Of a stretch of DNA of 64,000 nucleotides, positions 44,374 through 56,901 are shown piece by piece. The position numbers were made by a program, and so were the translations under genes. The notes under the pieces are model-generated. The model made no database searches. It was not told the origin of the DNA and saw only the letters and a program-made list of their open reading frames with translations. Within the stretch, counting starts at the first letter, position 1. Every line of letters begins with the position of its first letter. Origin of the DNA: Acidimicrobiia bacterium (lineage in GTDB: Bacteria; Actinomycetota; Acidimicrobiia; Acidimicrobiales; Poriferisodalaceae); contig JAJEEO010000003.1 of NCBI GenBank assembly GCA_022820925.1, positions 124,001 through 188,000 of the forward strand, given 5' to 3'.

Positions 44374-46317
44374 TCAGGCGCAGTGGCCGTTGGATGAAGG
44401 AGGCACGTCCAGCATGGGGTTGCGGTCGAAGAAGCCGTCGGGCACCAGCCCGAAGCCGACGTACTCGGTGGGCATTACCGGGAAGTCCTCAGGCCGCGCA
44501 TCGTGCGTGATCCCGAACGTATGCCACACGGTGATGTCGGTGTCGACCACCGACCGGTCGCCCGACGTGTAGCGCTCGAGGCCGTCGCCGGCGTTGCGCT
44601 GGGTCGGGAACCGCCCGGCGCCATAGCGCTCGTCGGGCCGAGTAGGCGACACCCACAGGTTGTGCCGGGCAAATGTGGCACGCTCCGAATGCGGGCTGTC
44701 TTTTGCAGCGAACATCGTGGCCGTGGGAGGCGGCAGCAGTCGGAACGCGGTCGGATGCCCCAGACGGTTGATGTGATCAGCGCTCTGGATGCGCCAGTAC
44801 CGGCTCGACGCCGAGTTGGTGTCGCGCCGGGCTGCCAGCTCGCTTTCGAGCACGGTCTCGCGGGCGGCAAACGCGGTGCCGTGCGGGTTGTCCGGACCCG
44901 GCGGCAGCGCCTCGGTGTTGACTTCGACGACGCGGTTGGCGTTGCCGTCGACGGCCATGTCCAGCCGCACGCAGAAAATGTGCTGGTGGATCGGGGCCGA
45001 CACGTGGGGTGCCACCTGGCGGGCGAACGTCAGGTCGTCGCCGTCGCGGTGTGACCGCGTCGTGAGGATGCCGGTCAGCTTCACCTCGTATCGGATCGTG
45101 CCGTCGAGGTAGAAGTACCAGAAGAACCCGTACTCGTAGTTGCCGACGGTGTGGATGGCGCTCACCACCAGGCGGCGCGAGCGGCGCACCTCGGTGGTGT
45201 CAGCGTGCCAGTCGAAGTGCTTCCAGCCGATGCCGAAGTCCTCCTCGTGGATGCAGATGGCGTTCGGCGTGGTCACCACAGAGCCGTCGTCGAACACCTG
45301 GGTCGAGTCGAGGTACGCGATCTCGCCGAGGCAGTCGCAGCCGAGCTGCAGCGAGTTGTTCATCAGGCCCAGGCCGAACTCGCCGGAGTCGAGCGCGTGC
45401 TTGAACGTCTGGGAGGGACGAGTGTCGCCGTAAGGCACCACCATCTCGGCCAGCGATGCCCGGTCGATGATGGGCCGCACGCGGCCCCCGTCGTTGTAGG
45501 CGATGCGGTGCAGCACCAAGCCCTCGGTGTCGTCCATGACGACGCGCATCGACCACTTCTGCCAGCACAGCTCGTTGTCTTCGAGCGTGAAGCTGGTGCC
45601 CTCGGGCTGGGTGATCTCGATCGGGCGCAGGTCGGTGCGCATCGGGCCGAAATCCTCGGTGACCGCGTCGACGTCGTAGTTGCCCCGTTCGGACGCCAGC
45701 GGCCACTGGTCGAAGTCTTCGACGTGCAGCACTTCGAGCGTGTCGACGTCCACATGCACCATCAGCCCGTCGAGCGGGTAGGCGTAGCCGTTGTCGGTCG
45801 GGTTGGGGCGCCAGAAGCCGATGCAGCGCTGCACCCGCCGTCCGTTCTCGAAGTCGAAGCCGTAGTCGCCGGTGGGCCAGGGGTCGATCTGCACCTGGGA
45901 GGTGTCGGTGATGCCTCGCTTGGCGCAGGCCTCGGCGAACCTCGGGTCCTTGCGGCAGGCGTCCATCACCGCAAACAGCTCCGCCATGCCGACGCGGGGC
46001 ACCACATCGGGATGGTGCGTCCACGAGTCGACCTCGCCGCGGGTCACCGACACCACGGCGGTGTGCACCTCGCCGTGCTCGCGCACCACGATCTCGAAGC
46101 GGCGGTCGGTGGCGGTGCCGGGCGTCCATGCGGCGACTTCGGCCTTGGGCGGCTCGGCGATGCAGAAGCCGTGGATGCGTGCTCCGTCGCCGAGATGCCC
46201 GGCGCGGCGCAGCACTTCGAGGGCGGCGTGGGCCTCGGCTTCGGTCATCATCGACAGCGGGTGAACCGAGGGTGCGTCGGCGCCCTCGACAGGTGATTCC
46301 AGCAGGGTTTCGGCCAT
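44374..46317 (-). CDS. Primary-amine oxidase (copper, TPQ cofactor)
   Basis: 647 residues. The cofactor site N-Y-E in HTVGNYEYGF places the tyrosine that becomes topaquinone at residue 394. HQHIFCVRLDMAVDGN provides two copper His ligands, and the third lies in the C-terminal VWHTFGITHDARPEDFP. The catalytic base Asp is in the YLDSTQVFDDGS region. The enzyme deaminates primary amines to aldehydes with release of ammonia and hydrogen peroxide. No signal peptide is visible, so it is probably cytoplasmic. Length is normal. Confidence 0.95.
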   Translation of the reverse strand: MAETLLESPVEGADAPSVHPLSMMTEAEAHAALEVLRRAGHLGDGARIHGFCIAEPPKAEVAAWTPGTATDRRFEIVVREHGEVHTAVVSVTRGEVDSWTHHPDVVPRVGMAELFAVMDACRKDPRFAEACAKRGITDTSQVQIDPWPTGDYGFDFENGRRVQRCIGFWRPNPTDNGYAYPLDGLMVHVDVDTLEVLHVEDFDQWPLASERGNYDVDAVTEDFGPMRTDLRPIEITQPEGTSFTLEDNELCWQKWSMRVVMDDTEGLVLHRIAYNDGGRVRPIIDRASLAEMVVPYGDTRPSQTFKHALDSGEFGLGLMNNSLQLGCDCLGEIAYLDSTQVFDDGSVVTTPNAICIHEEDFGIGWKHFDWHADTTEVRRSRRLVVSAIHTVGNYEYGFFWYFYLDGTIRYEVKLTGILTTRSHRDGDDLTFARQVAPHVSAPIHQHIFCVRLDMAVDGNANRVVEVNTEALPPGPDNPHGTAFAARETVLESELAARRDTNSASSRYWRIQSADHINRLGHPTAFRLLPPPTATMFAAKDSPHSERATFARHNLWVSPTRPDERYGAGRFPTQRNAGDGLERYTSGDRSVVDTDITVWHTFGITHDARPEDFPVMPTEYVGFGLVPDGFFDRNPMLDVPPSSNGHCA

Positions 46318-46323
46318 GGGCTC

Positions 46324-46329
46324 ACGCTA
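46324..46329 (-). promoter_or_regulatory. Putative -10 box (TAGCGT), leaderless start
   Basis: On the minus strand TAGCGT, six bases (GAGCCC), ATG at 46317 of the amine oxidase gene. No ribosome site is present, consistent with a leaderless message. Confidence 0.4.
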
Positions 46330-46401
46330 CGCGGTTCACCGCGCATACGCGGTCGGGGCCATGAACGTCACTAATCTCGCTCACTACGGTTCCGCACCCG
46401 A

Positions 46402-48264
46402 TTGGCCCAGAGCTGGCCTGAAGACTGGGGTCCGCACGTCGTGACCGAGGGGGATCTCCGAAGCCGGGTCAGGCGCCACCTCGAGTTCATCTATCCGGCA
46501 CTGCATACCGATCGTCTCGTCGACGACGTGCTCGCCACGCTCGGGCTCGACGGCGCTGAGGTCGCTGCAGCGGCCGGCCCGCGTTGGGACGAGCACGACG
46601 TGGCGGTGATCACCTACGCCGACTCGATCACCGAGGCGGGCAAAGTCCCGATGCAGACGATGCACGAACTGCTCGACGACCTGACGGGCGACGTCGTGAC
46701 CGTCGTGCACGTGCTGCCCTTCTACCCGGCGAGCTCAGACGGTGGTTTCGCTATCACCGACCACCGTGCGGTGGACCCGCGCCTGGGAACTTGGGAAGAC
46801 ATCACTGACCTCGCCGAGACCTACACGGTCATGGCCGATCTGGTCGTGAATCATGTCAGCGCCGATCACCCATGGATGTCCCAGTTCTGCAGCGGGGAGG
46901 AGCCCGGCAGCCGCTACCTGCTCACCGCCGAACCCGAAGACGATCTGTCGAGCGTGGTGCGTCCCCGCACGACGCCACTGCTCCGCGAAATCGAGACCCC
47001 TGACGGCCCCCGGCTGCTGTGGTGCACGTTCAGTTTCGACCAGATTGATCTGGACTTCGCTGAGCCTGAGGTATTGCTGGATCTGCTGCGCACCGTGGCC
47101 CGCCTCGTCGAGGCCGGCGTGCGGTGGTTCCGGCTCGACGCCATCGCCTACCTGTGGAAGGAGCTCGGAACCTCCTGCATGAACCTGCCCCAGACCCACG
47201 AGTTCGTGAAGCTGCTGCGGACGCTGCTGGATGCACGCTGTCCCGACTCGGTCATCATCACCGAGACCAATGTGCCGCACGACCAGAACGTGGCGTACTG
47301 GGGCGGCGGCGACGAAGCCCACCTCGTCTACAACTTCAGCCTGCCGCCGCTGGTGGCTCACACGATGCTGTCGGGCTCGTCGGTGGCGATGCAGCAATGG
47401 CTGGGCAAGCTGGAGGCGCCGCCTGCGGGAACGTCGTTCTTCAATTTCATCGCCAGCCACGATGGCATCGGGCTGCGCCCGGTGGAGGGGCTGCTGAGCG
47501 TCGCCGAGATCAACCGGCTCATCGCCGCGGCGCACAGCGCAGGCGGCACCCACTCAGAGTTCGACACGCCTGCGGGACCCAAGGCGTATGAGCTGAACGT
47601 CTCGCTGTGGGACCTTTTCGCCGGCGATGGAGACCCGCTGGGCGTGGCGCAGTTCCTTGCCGCGCACACGATCATGCTGAGCCTCGCCGGCGTTCCCGCC
47701 CTCTACGTGCATGCACTCTTGGGCACCCCCAGCTACTGGACGCCGATCAGCGAGCCGCCGCGCATCGTCACCGAGCACGGCCTGCCCCCGGTGGAGCAGA
47801 ACAAGCGCACGATCAACCGGCGCAAGGTCACCTTGGACGAGGCCGTCGACTTGCTCGGCGCTCAGGACGGGATCCGGCGCAGGACCCTGGTGGAGCTCGT
47901 GCACCGCATGCTCATCCGTCGTGCCCAGCCGGCATTCCATCCCGACAGCCCGCAGGTGTCGCTGGATCTGGGGCCGCAGGCACTGGGTGTGATGCGCGGC
48001 GATGAACAGATCGGCCAGACGGTGGTGTCGGTGACCAACGTCGGCCACACCCATCTCACGGTCGATCTCGAGGTGCTGTCGTCGCTCTGCCCGGCAGGCA
48101 GCGCAGGGAGGCAGTTCGGCGAGGCCGGCTGCGTGGACCTGCTGGACGGTGCGCTTCACGGCCCGTCGGACGGCTCGGATCTAGCGGCCGGACAGACGAT
48201 GTGGCTGTGCCTGGAATCCGAGCGCCGGGAGCCCGCGCACGCGCACCGCCCGACGAACCTGTAG
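46402..48264 (+). CDS. GH13 sucrose-phosphorylase-like enzyme, probably glucosylglycerate phosphorylase
   Basis: 620 residues of the GH13_18 type: HVLPFYPASSDGGFAITDH near 99-117, MADLVVNHVS, GVRWFRLDAIAYLWKELGT with the nucleophile Asp near 247, IITETNVPHDQNVAY with the acid/base Glu, and IASHDGIGLRP. These phosphorylases split an alpha-glucoside with phosphate to glucose-1-phosphate. The convergent neighbour resembles a glucosyl-phosphoglycerate synthase, so glucosylglycerate is more likely than sucrose as substrate. TTG at 46402 opens the frame; GTG at 46441 is an equally plausible start. Confidence 0.85.
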   Translation: MAQSWPEDWGPHVVTEGDLRSRVRRHLEFIYPALHTDRLVDDVLATLGLDGAEVAAAAGPRWDEHDVAVITYADSITEAGKVPMQTMHELLDDLTGDVVTVVHVLPFYPASSDGGFAITDHRAVDPRLGTWEDITDLAETYTVMADLVVNHVSADHPWMSQFCSGEEPGSRYLLTAEPEDDLSSVVRPRTTPLLREIETPDGPRLLWCTFSFDQIDLDFAEPEVLLDLLRTVARLVEAGVRWFRLDAIAYLWKELGTSCMNLPQTHEFVKLLRTLLDARCPDSVIITETNVPHDQNVAYWGGGDEAHLVYNFSLPPLVAHTMLSGSSVAMQQWLGKLEAPPAGTSFFNFIASHDGIGLRPVEGLLSVAEINRLIAAAHSAGGTHSEFDTPAGPKAYELNVSLWDLFAGDGDPLGVAQFLAAHTIMLSLAGVPALYVHALLGTPSYWTPISEPPRIVTEHGLPPVEQNKRTINRRKVTLDEAVDLLGAQDGIRRRTLVELVHRMLIRRAQPAFHPDSPQVSLDLGPQALGVMRGDEQIGQTVVSVTNVGHTHLTVDLEVLSSLCPAGSAGRQFGEAGCVDLLDGALHGPSDGSDLAAGQTMWLCLESERREPAHAHRPTNL

Positions 48265-48308
48265 CTCCTCGCCATCGAGTCGCCCGGCAGGGCTCGCCGC
48301 TGTGAGGC

Positions 48309-51270
<2,962 letters not shown>

Positions 51271-51290
<20 letters not shown>

Positions 51291-53442
51291 CTTCGTCCTC
51301 TTCTTTGCTGAGCTGCTCCAGCCGCTCCCATTCGTCGATGAGGCTGCTGTCGGTGTCGCGCACGAGCTCGCCGAGCCACCGCGTCAGCTCCACGATGTCG
51401 TCGGTGCGGCGATCCTCGGGCACGTTGCGCACGAGCGCCTTGTACGCGTCGCTGAGGTAGCGCAGCAGCACCCCTTCGGAGCCTTTGATGCCGTAGTGGT
51501 TGACGTACTCGCGGAAGGTCATCGCCCGCTCGCGCAGGTCGCGTGCGACTGACTTGGGGCGGATGTTCTCGCTGCGCAGCCAGGGGTGATGGGTGGACCA
51601 GGCGTTGAAGCTGTCATACAGCCAGTCGCGCAGCGGCTTGGGCCACTCGACCTCTTCGAGGCGCTCCATGCGCTCCTCGTACTCCACGCCCTCGGCCTTC
51701 ATCTCGGCCAGCAGGTCGGTGCGGGCCAGGTCTCGCTGCCGTTCGAGCACGACGGCGGGGTTCTCGAGCGTCGCCTCCAGCACGCTGAGCACGTCGAGCG
51801 GGTAGGTCGGCTCGTCGGGGTCGAGGAACTCGATGGCGTCGAGCGCGAACGGCGACAGGTGCTGGGTCAGGTCGAATTCGGCCTGCAAGTCCACGTTCAC
51901 CCGCACCAGGCGGTCGAGCTCATCGGGTTCTGCGAGCTGCTCGACCACTTGCGTCTCGCTCAGCGAGCGGTAGATGGCGATGGCCCGGCGGATGTGGGTG
52001 CGGTTGGCGGCCCGGGTCTCGTGGTTGTCGGTGAGCAGCCGGCGCATCGCCGCGCAGCCGTCGCCAGGACGGTCGAGCACGTTCATCAGCATCGAATGCG
52101 ACACGTCGAACTGCGAGCGCAGCAGCTCAGGTTCGCCTGATGCCAGGCGTTCGAACGTGTCGGCGTTCCACGGCGCGTAGCCCCGCTTGGGTGGCGACGG
52201 GCGGCGCACCTTGCGGAGCTTGGCCGGGTCGTCGCCGAACTTCTCGCGGGCCTTTTCGAGCGCCATCGCGTACTCGACTTCGTGCTCGGGCGCCTGGCAC
52301 CACACGAAACCCTCGTGGTCAAAGCCGCGGCGCCCCGCCCGCCCGGCGATCTGCTGGAAGTCGCGCACCGACAGCACCCGGGTGTCGCGGCCGTCGTACT
52401 TGCAGAGCTGGGTGAACACCACCGTGCGGATGGGCACGTTCACGCCCACGCCGAGCGTGTCGGTGCCGCAGATGAGCTTGAGCAGGCCCGCCCCGGCCAG
52501 CCGCTCCACCAGCAGCCGGTACTTGGGCAGCATCCCGGCGTGGTGCACGCCGACGCCGGCCTTGACGAAGCGCGAGATGTCGCGGCCGAACGGCGAGTCG
52601 AACCGGAAGTCGACGATCTCAGCGGCCACCTGCGCTTTCTCGTCCTTGGAGAGCACGTTGAGGCTGGTGAGCGCCTGTGCCCGCTCGGTGGCCGCCTTCT
52701 GAGTGAAATGGACGATGTAGGCGGGCACCCGCCGCAGCTCCAGCAGTTCTTCGAGCGACTGGTGCAGCGTGGTCTCGCGGTAGGTGAAGGTGAGCGGCAC
52801 CGGCCGTTCGGCTCCAGTCACGGTGGCGACGTCGCGGCCCGAGCGCCGCTGAAGGTCGTCGGCAAAGCGCTGGGTGGGGCCGAGCGTGGCGCTCATCAGG
52901 ATCATCTGGGTGCGGGTCAGCTCGAGCAGTGGCACCTGCCACGCCCAGCCCCGGTCGCGGTCGGAATAGAAGTGGAACTCGTCCATGACGACACTGTCGA
53001 CCGGGGCGCCGGCGCCTGAGCGCAGCGCCAGGTTGGCCAGGATCTCCTGCGTGCAGCACACCACCGGTGCGTCGGGGTTGACAGCGCCGTCGCCGGTCAC
53101 CATGCCGACGCTGGCGGCGCCCAATTCCTCGCAAAGCGCGAAGAACTTCTCCGACACGAGTGCTTTGACCGGCGCGGTGTAGTAGCTGCGCTGGCCTCGG
53201 GCCACCGCCTCGAAATGCGCCGCGAGGCCCACCAGCGATTTGCCCGACCCGGTCGGCGTGGTGATGATGACGTGGTTGCCGCCGAAGATCTCCAAGATGG
53301 CGTCTTCTTGGGCGGGGTAGAGCTCGAGGCCGATCTCGGCCGTGTAGTCCAGGAAGCCCTCCAGCAGCGAGTCGCCATCCGGCTCGCGGGGCAGGAATGC
53401 CGTCAGCCGCCCTACCGCCGATCGCTCAACCGCCATCGTCAT
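51271..53442 (-). CDS. Ski2-like DEAD/DEAH-box helicase with DUF3516 C-terminus
   Basis: 723 residues. Helicase motifs in order: Q-like YPAQEDAI, I TPTGSGKS with Lys68, II MDEFHF, III SATLGPT, then VHHAGMLPKYRLLVERL, GTDTLGVGVNVPIRTVVF and VI QIAGRAGRRG. The C-terminal half (KRGYAPWNADTFERLASGEP onward) is the DUF3516 extension of actinobacterial Ski2-like enzymes. It probably unwinds RNA or DNA:RNA with ATP. ATG at 53442 is preferred because the longer start would overlap the upstream gene by 22 bases. The last residues come from a duplicated sequence shared with the guaB end. Confidence 0.93.
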
Positions 53443-53456
53443 CGAAGGCCCAAACC

Positions 53457-54443
53457 TCAGGCGCTGCGGCCGGGCCAAGCCTGGGGGTTGAGCATGTTGG
53501 GTGGCTGGTTGCCGCCGAGTGCGGTCATGACCTCGTCGACGGCGTGGATGAAGATGCGGCGGCGGCCGGCGACCGTCGCGGACGCGATGTGGGGCGTGAC
53601 CACCACGTCAGGGCGGTTCACCAGCAGCGGGTGGTGCGGTGGCAGCGGCTCGGGCTCGGTCACATCCAACCCGGCGCCACGCACCTTGCCCGCGTCGAGG
53701 GCAGCCAGCAGGGCGTCCTGGTCGACGAGGCCGCCGCGGGACGTGTTGACCAGATAGACGCCGTCGCGCATCGCAGCGAGCAACTCGGCATCCACGAGAT
53801 GGTGGGTCGCATCGCTGAGCGGCGCATGCACCGACACGACATGCGCGCCGGCAACCGCTTCGTCGGGCGTTGCCGCCCGCTGCGCCCCGAGTTCCGCAAA
53901 TCGCTCGTCGCCCGCATAGGGGTCATACGCCACAATCTCCATGCCGACCGCCGACATCATCCGCGCCACCGAGCCGCCGATGCGTCCGAGCCCCAGCAAT
54001 GCGAGCGTCGAGCCGGCCAGCTCGAGGTGCCCGTGGCGTGCCCAGTAGTCGCCCTCGCCGGCGCCGAGTCGGAGGGCCGATTCCTTCAGCCCCTTCGTGA
54101 CGGCGAAGATCAGCGCCACGGCGTGCTCGGCCGTGGAGACCGTCGGGCCTTCGGGCGTGTTGCAGGCTGCGATGCCGAGATCGGTGGCGTCGTCGAGGTC
54201 GAGATTGTCGAACCCGATGCCGGCCCGGGCGATCACCCTCAGCAGCGGGGCACGCTCGTACACGGTGCGGTCGTAGCGGATGGCGGCACCCACGATGGCG
54301 CCGTGCGCCCGTTCGATGCCTTCGAGCGGATCGTCGCCGCGCACGTCGACGATCTCTGCCCGGCCGTCCAGCAGCTCGCGCTGCAGCCTGCCGGCGGGCC
54401 GGTCGAACCACACAACGGGCAGCGCTGCGGACTGTTCGGTCAT
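53457..54443 (-). CDS. D-2-hydroxyacid dehydrogenase (phosphoglycerate-dehydrogenase-like)
   Basis: 328 residues. The NAD fold has LALLGLGRIGGSVARMM near 145-161 and YDPYAG after the second strand. Catalytic residues sit in NTSRGGLVDQDAL (Arg), a Glu in TEPEPLPPHHPL and His in VVTPHIASAT. RAGIGFDNLDLDDATDLGI and NTPEGPTVSTAEHAVAL are also typical. It interconverts a 2-hydroxy acid and 2-keto acid. It lacks the regulatory ACT domain of serine-pathway enzymes, so substrate is uncertain. It ends 14 bases before the helicase start and is divergent from the P450. Confidence 0.93.
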   Translation of the reverse strand: MTEQSAALPVVWFDRPAGRLQRELLDGRAEIVDVRGDDPLEGIERAHGAIVGAAIRYDRTVYERAPLLRVIARAGIGFDNLDLDDATDLGIAACNTPEGPTVSTAEHAVALIFAVTKGLKESALRLGAGEGDYWARHGHLELAGSTLALLGLGRIGGSVARMMSAVGMEIVAYDPYAGDERFAELGAQRAATPDEAVAGAHVVSVHAPLSDATHHLVDAELLAAMRDGVYLVNTSRGGLVDQDALLAALDAGKVRGAGLDVTEPEPLPPHHPLLVNRPDVVVTPHIASATVAGRRRIFIHAVDEVMTALGGNQPPNMLNPQAWPGRSA

Positions 54444-54522
54444 TGCGTCAGTATTGCTTCGCTGTCCGAAGTGCACCCGGTCCATCTCGCCCGGCACCGG
54501 CACCGAGGGCGTCGCTACCGTT

Positions 54523-55851
54523 ATGACGACGTCTACCGGCGGGCAGGAGTACGGATTGATGCAGGTCGACGAGGCGGTCATCCACGACACCGAGCGGTAC
54601 GCCGCCGAGGGCTACCCGTGGGCCGAGTGGGACCTGCTGCGCGACGAGGCGCCCGTCTACTGGTATGTGCGCGACAACATCGTCCCGTTCTGGGCCATCA
54701 CCCGGTACGAGGACGTGAAGTGGATCTCGGGCCAGAACAAGACGTTCATCAACGGCGGCGGTCGCCTACGCCTGGCCGACGCCGACCGGGATGCCCGCTT
54801 CTGGACCAAGTACCGCCAGCGTGCAATCGAGATCGGCTGGGATCCCGACGAGCCGCCGGACTTCATCTTCAAGGACCGTCCCGACCACTGGGATCTGCGC
54901 CGGCTGGTCGTGCCGGAGTTCACGCCGAAGGCGATGCGCAGCAGATCCGAGTCGCTCGAGCTGCATGCCCAGCGGTTCGCAGACGAGTTCATCACCAAGG
55001 TGGCCGACGAGGGCACGGCCGATGTGGTGGAAGACCTGGCGGTGAAGCTGCCGCTGGCTGCCATCTGCGAGATGGTGGGCGTGTCGGCCGACGACTGGGA
55101 GCAGGTGCACGCCTGGACATCGGTGCTGTTCGACGATCCCGACCTGGAGAGGTTCTGCCGGCCCGGCGAGCCCCGTGACGAGATGCGGGCGCGCATGATC
55201 CGCGAGTTCGACACGTGGATCGGCGAGCTGATCGCTCAGCGTCGACGTGACGGCACCGACGGCCGGGACCTGGTGAGCATCCTGCTGCGGTCCGAGATCG
55301 AATCAGGCCCGCTGACGCCGCAGCAGCTCGTGGGCTACCTGCGCTTGATGATCGCCGCGGGCAACGAGACCACTCGCAACGCTGCGAGCGGCGGGGTGAT
55401 CGCCCTGCTCGAGCACCGCGATCAGCTCGAACTGCTCAACGAGCGCATCGACGACCCCGATGCCGTGGAATCGGCCGTGGAGGAGATCCTGCGCTGGACC
55501 TCGCCGGTGATCCAGTTCGCCCGCACCTGCACCAAAGACACCGAACTGCGAGGCCACACGATCAAGGCCGGCGAGCACGTGGGGGTGTGGTACCCCTCGG
55601 CCAACCGCGACGAGCGCCAGTTCGGTGAGCCCTACCGCTTCGACATCGGGCGCACACCCAACGATCACCTCGCCTTCGGCCACGGCGCCCACTTCTGCCT
55701 GGGAGTGCACCTCGCCCGCTGGGAGCTGCGAGCGTTCTTCCGGGTGGTAGCGCCCCTGCTCGACGGCCTGCAGCTCGACGGGGAGCAGTCGCGCATCGGA
55801 CACCTGCACGTCGGCCCCATCAAGCACCAGATGGTGACCCCGCGGTCCTGA
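54523..55851 (+). CDS. Cytochrome P450
   Basis: 442 residues, soluble bacterial type. The I-helix oxygen-activation motif is AAGNETTRN near 285-293, the K-helix ExxR is EEILR, and the haem loop FGHGAHFCLGVHLAR places the thiolate ligand at Cys392. DHWDLRRLVVPEFTP (C-helix) contacts haem propionates. It hydroxylates a hydrophobic compound with electrons from a ferredoxin system not present here. The SMP-30 gene follows 78 bases on. Confidence 0.96.
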   Translation: MTTSTGGQEYGLMQVDEAVIHDTERYAAEGYPWAEWDLLRDEAPVYWYVRDNIVPFWAITRYEDVKWISGQNKTFINGGGRLRLADADRDARFWTKYRQRAIEIGWDPDEPPDFIFKDRPDHWDLRRLVVPEFTPKAMRSRSESLELHAQRFADEFITKVADEGTADVVEDLAVKLPLAAICEMVGVSADDWEQVHAWTSVLFDDPDLERFCRPGEPRDEMRARMIREFDTWIGELIAQRRRDGTDGRDLVSILLRSEIESGPLTPQQLVGYLRLMIAAGNETTRNAASGGVIALLEHRDQLELLNERIDDPDAVESAVEEILRWTSPVIQFARTCTKDTELRGHTIKAGEHVGVWYPSANRDERQFGEPYRFDIGRTPNDHLAFGHGAHFCLGVHLARWELRAFFRVVAPLLDGLQLDGEQSRIGHLHVGPIKHQMVTPRS

Positions 55852-55929
55852 TCCGCCCACGGCGTCGGGTAGCTGGACACGACCGGTGTACTCAGATCGC
55901 ATCTGAGGCCAGGACTAGCGTCGGCGGCC

Positions 55930-56772
55930 ATGACTACGACTGATGTGGTGGTGACGGGGCTGCGATTCGGCGAGGGGCCGCGCTGGCGCGGCGACCGGCT
56001 CTGGTACTCCGACTTCTACCGGCACGGCATCTTCACGGTCACGCCTGACGGCAGCGAGGAGCTGATCCATACGGTGCCCACCCAGCCGTCGGGGCTGGGC
56101 TGGCTGCCCGACGGCGACTTGCTGTTCGTGTCGATGCTCGACCGGCAGCTTCGCCGGCTCGACGCCGACGGCAACGAGTCGCTGCACGCCGACCTGTCCG
56201 GCATCGCCGGCGGGCCGTGCAACGACATGGTGGTTGCTGCCGACGGCACGGCATACGTCGGCAACTTCGGCTTCGACGACAGTGCCGGGGAGACATTCGC
56301 CCAAGCGACGCTGGCCATCGTGAGTCCGGACGGCACCGCTCGACCTGGGCCCGACGGATTCGACTTCCCCAACGGCACGGTCATCGATCCGAGCGGGTGC
56401 CACATGGTCGTCGCAGAGAGCTACGGCCGCCGCATGACTGCCTTCGACATCGACCCCGACGGCTCGCTGAGCGGCCGGCGCACCTTCGCCGATCTGGGCG
56501 ACCGAGTGCCCGACGGCATCTGCCTGGACGAGGCCGGCGGCATCTGGGTGGCTGATCCGTTGAACGCGAGCTGTTTCCGGGTGGTCGACGGCGGCGAGGT
56601 CACCGATGTCATCGAGCTGGAGCTGAACTGCTTCGCCTGCATGCTCGGCGGCGACGACCGCCGCACCCTCTACATGGTCACTGCGCCGACATCGCGCCCG
56701 CCCGACGACGCCCCAGCCCTCGGCCGCATCGAGACCGTCCGCGTCGATATCCCCGGAGCCGGCCTGCCGTAG
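55930..56772 (+). CDS. SMP-30/gluconolactonase-like beta-propeller protein
   Basis: 280 residues. The N-terminal TGLRFGEGPRWRGDRLWYSDF holds the metal Glu of the SMP-30 family. GGPCNDMVVAADGTAYVGNFGF supplies the Asn/Asp ligands near 97-115, and VPDGICLDEAGGIWVADPLN near 197-216 supplies the remaining Asp. These enzymes hydrolyse sugar lactones or related esters using a divalent metal. A lactone made by a nearby oxidase or the P450 is possible. Confidence 0.92.
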   Translation: MTTTDVVVTGLRFGEGPRWRGDRLWYSDFYRHGIFTVTPDGSEELIHTVPTQPSGLGWLPDGDLLFVSMLDRQLRRLDADGNESLHADLSGIAGGPCNDMVVAADGTAYVGNFGFDDSAGETFAQATLAIVSPDGTARPGPDGFDFPNGTVIDPSGCHMVVAESYGRRMTAFDIDPDGSLSGRRTFADLGDRVPDGICLDEAGGIWVADPLNASCFRVVDGGEVTDVIELELNCFACMLGGDDRRTLYMVTAPTSRPPDDAPALGRIETVRVDIPGAGLP

Positions 56773-56811
56773 CTGCCGCATCGAGAGCTGAGCCTCCCAG
56801 CGCGTCACCTC

Positions 56812-56900
56812 TTGTCTGCCGCTCTTGTTCCCATTCTCATGTGATTGGGCTCACGGGCTGCTCGGGCCACGGCTTCGCCATGCGGCTCAGCCTCTGAGCC
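56812..56900 (+). repeat. Dispersed 90-bp repeat, copy B, with terminal hairpin
   Basis: Second copy of the element at 49633-49722, here between convergent SMP-30 and acyl-CoA-dehydrogenase-like genes. Its last part forms GGCTCAG-CCT-CTGAGCC (56884-56900), a seven-pair stem with a three-base loop that copy A lacks because of substitutions. In this position it could work as a bidirectional terminator. Confidence 0.85.
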
Positions 56901-56901
56901 C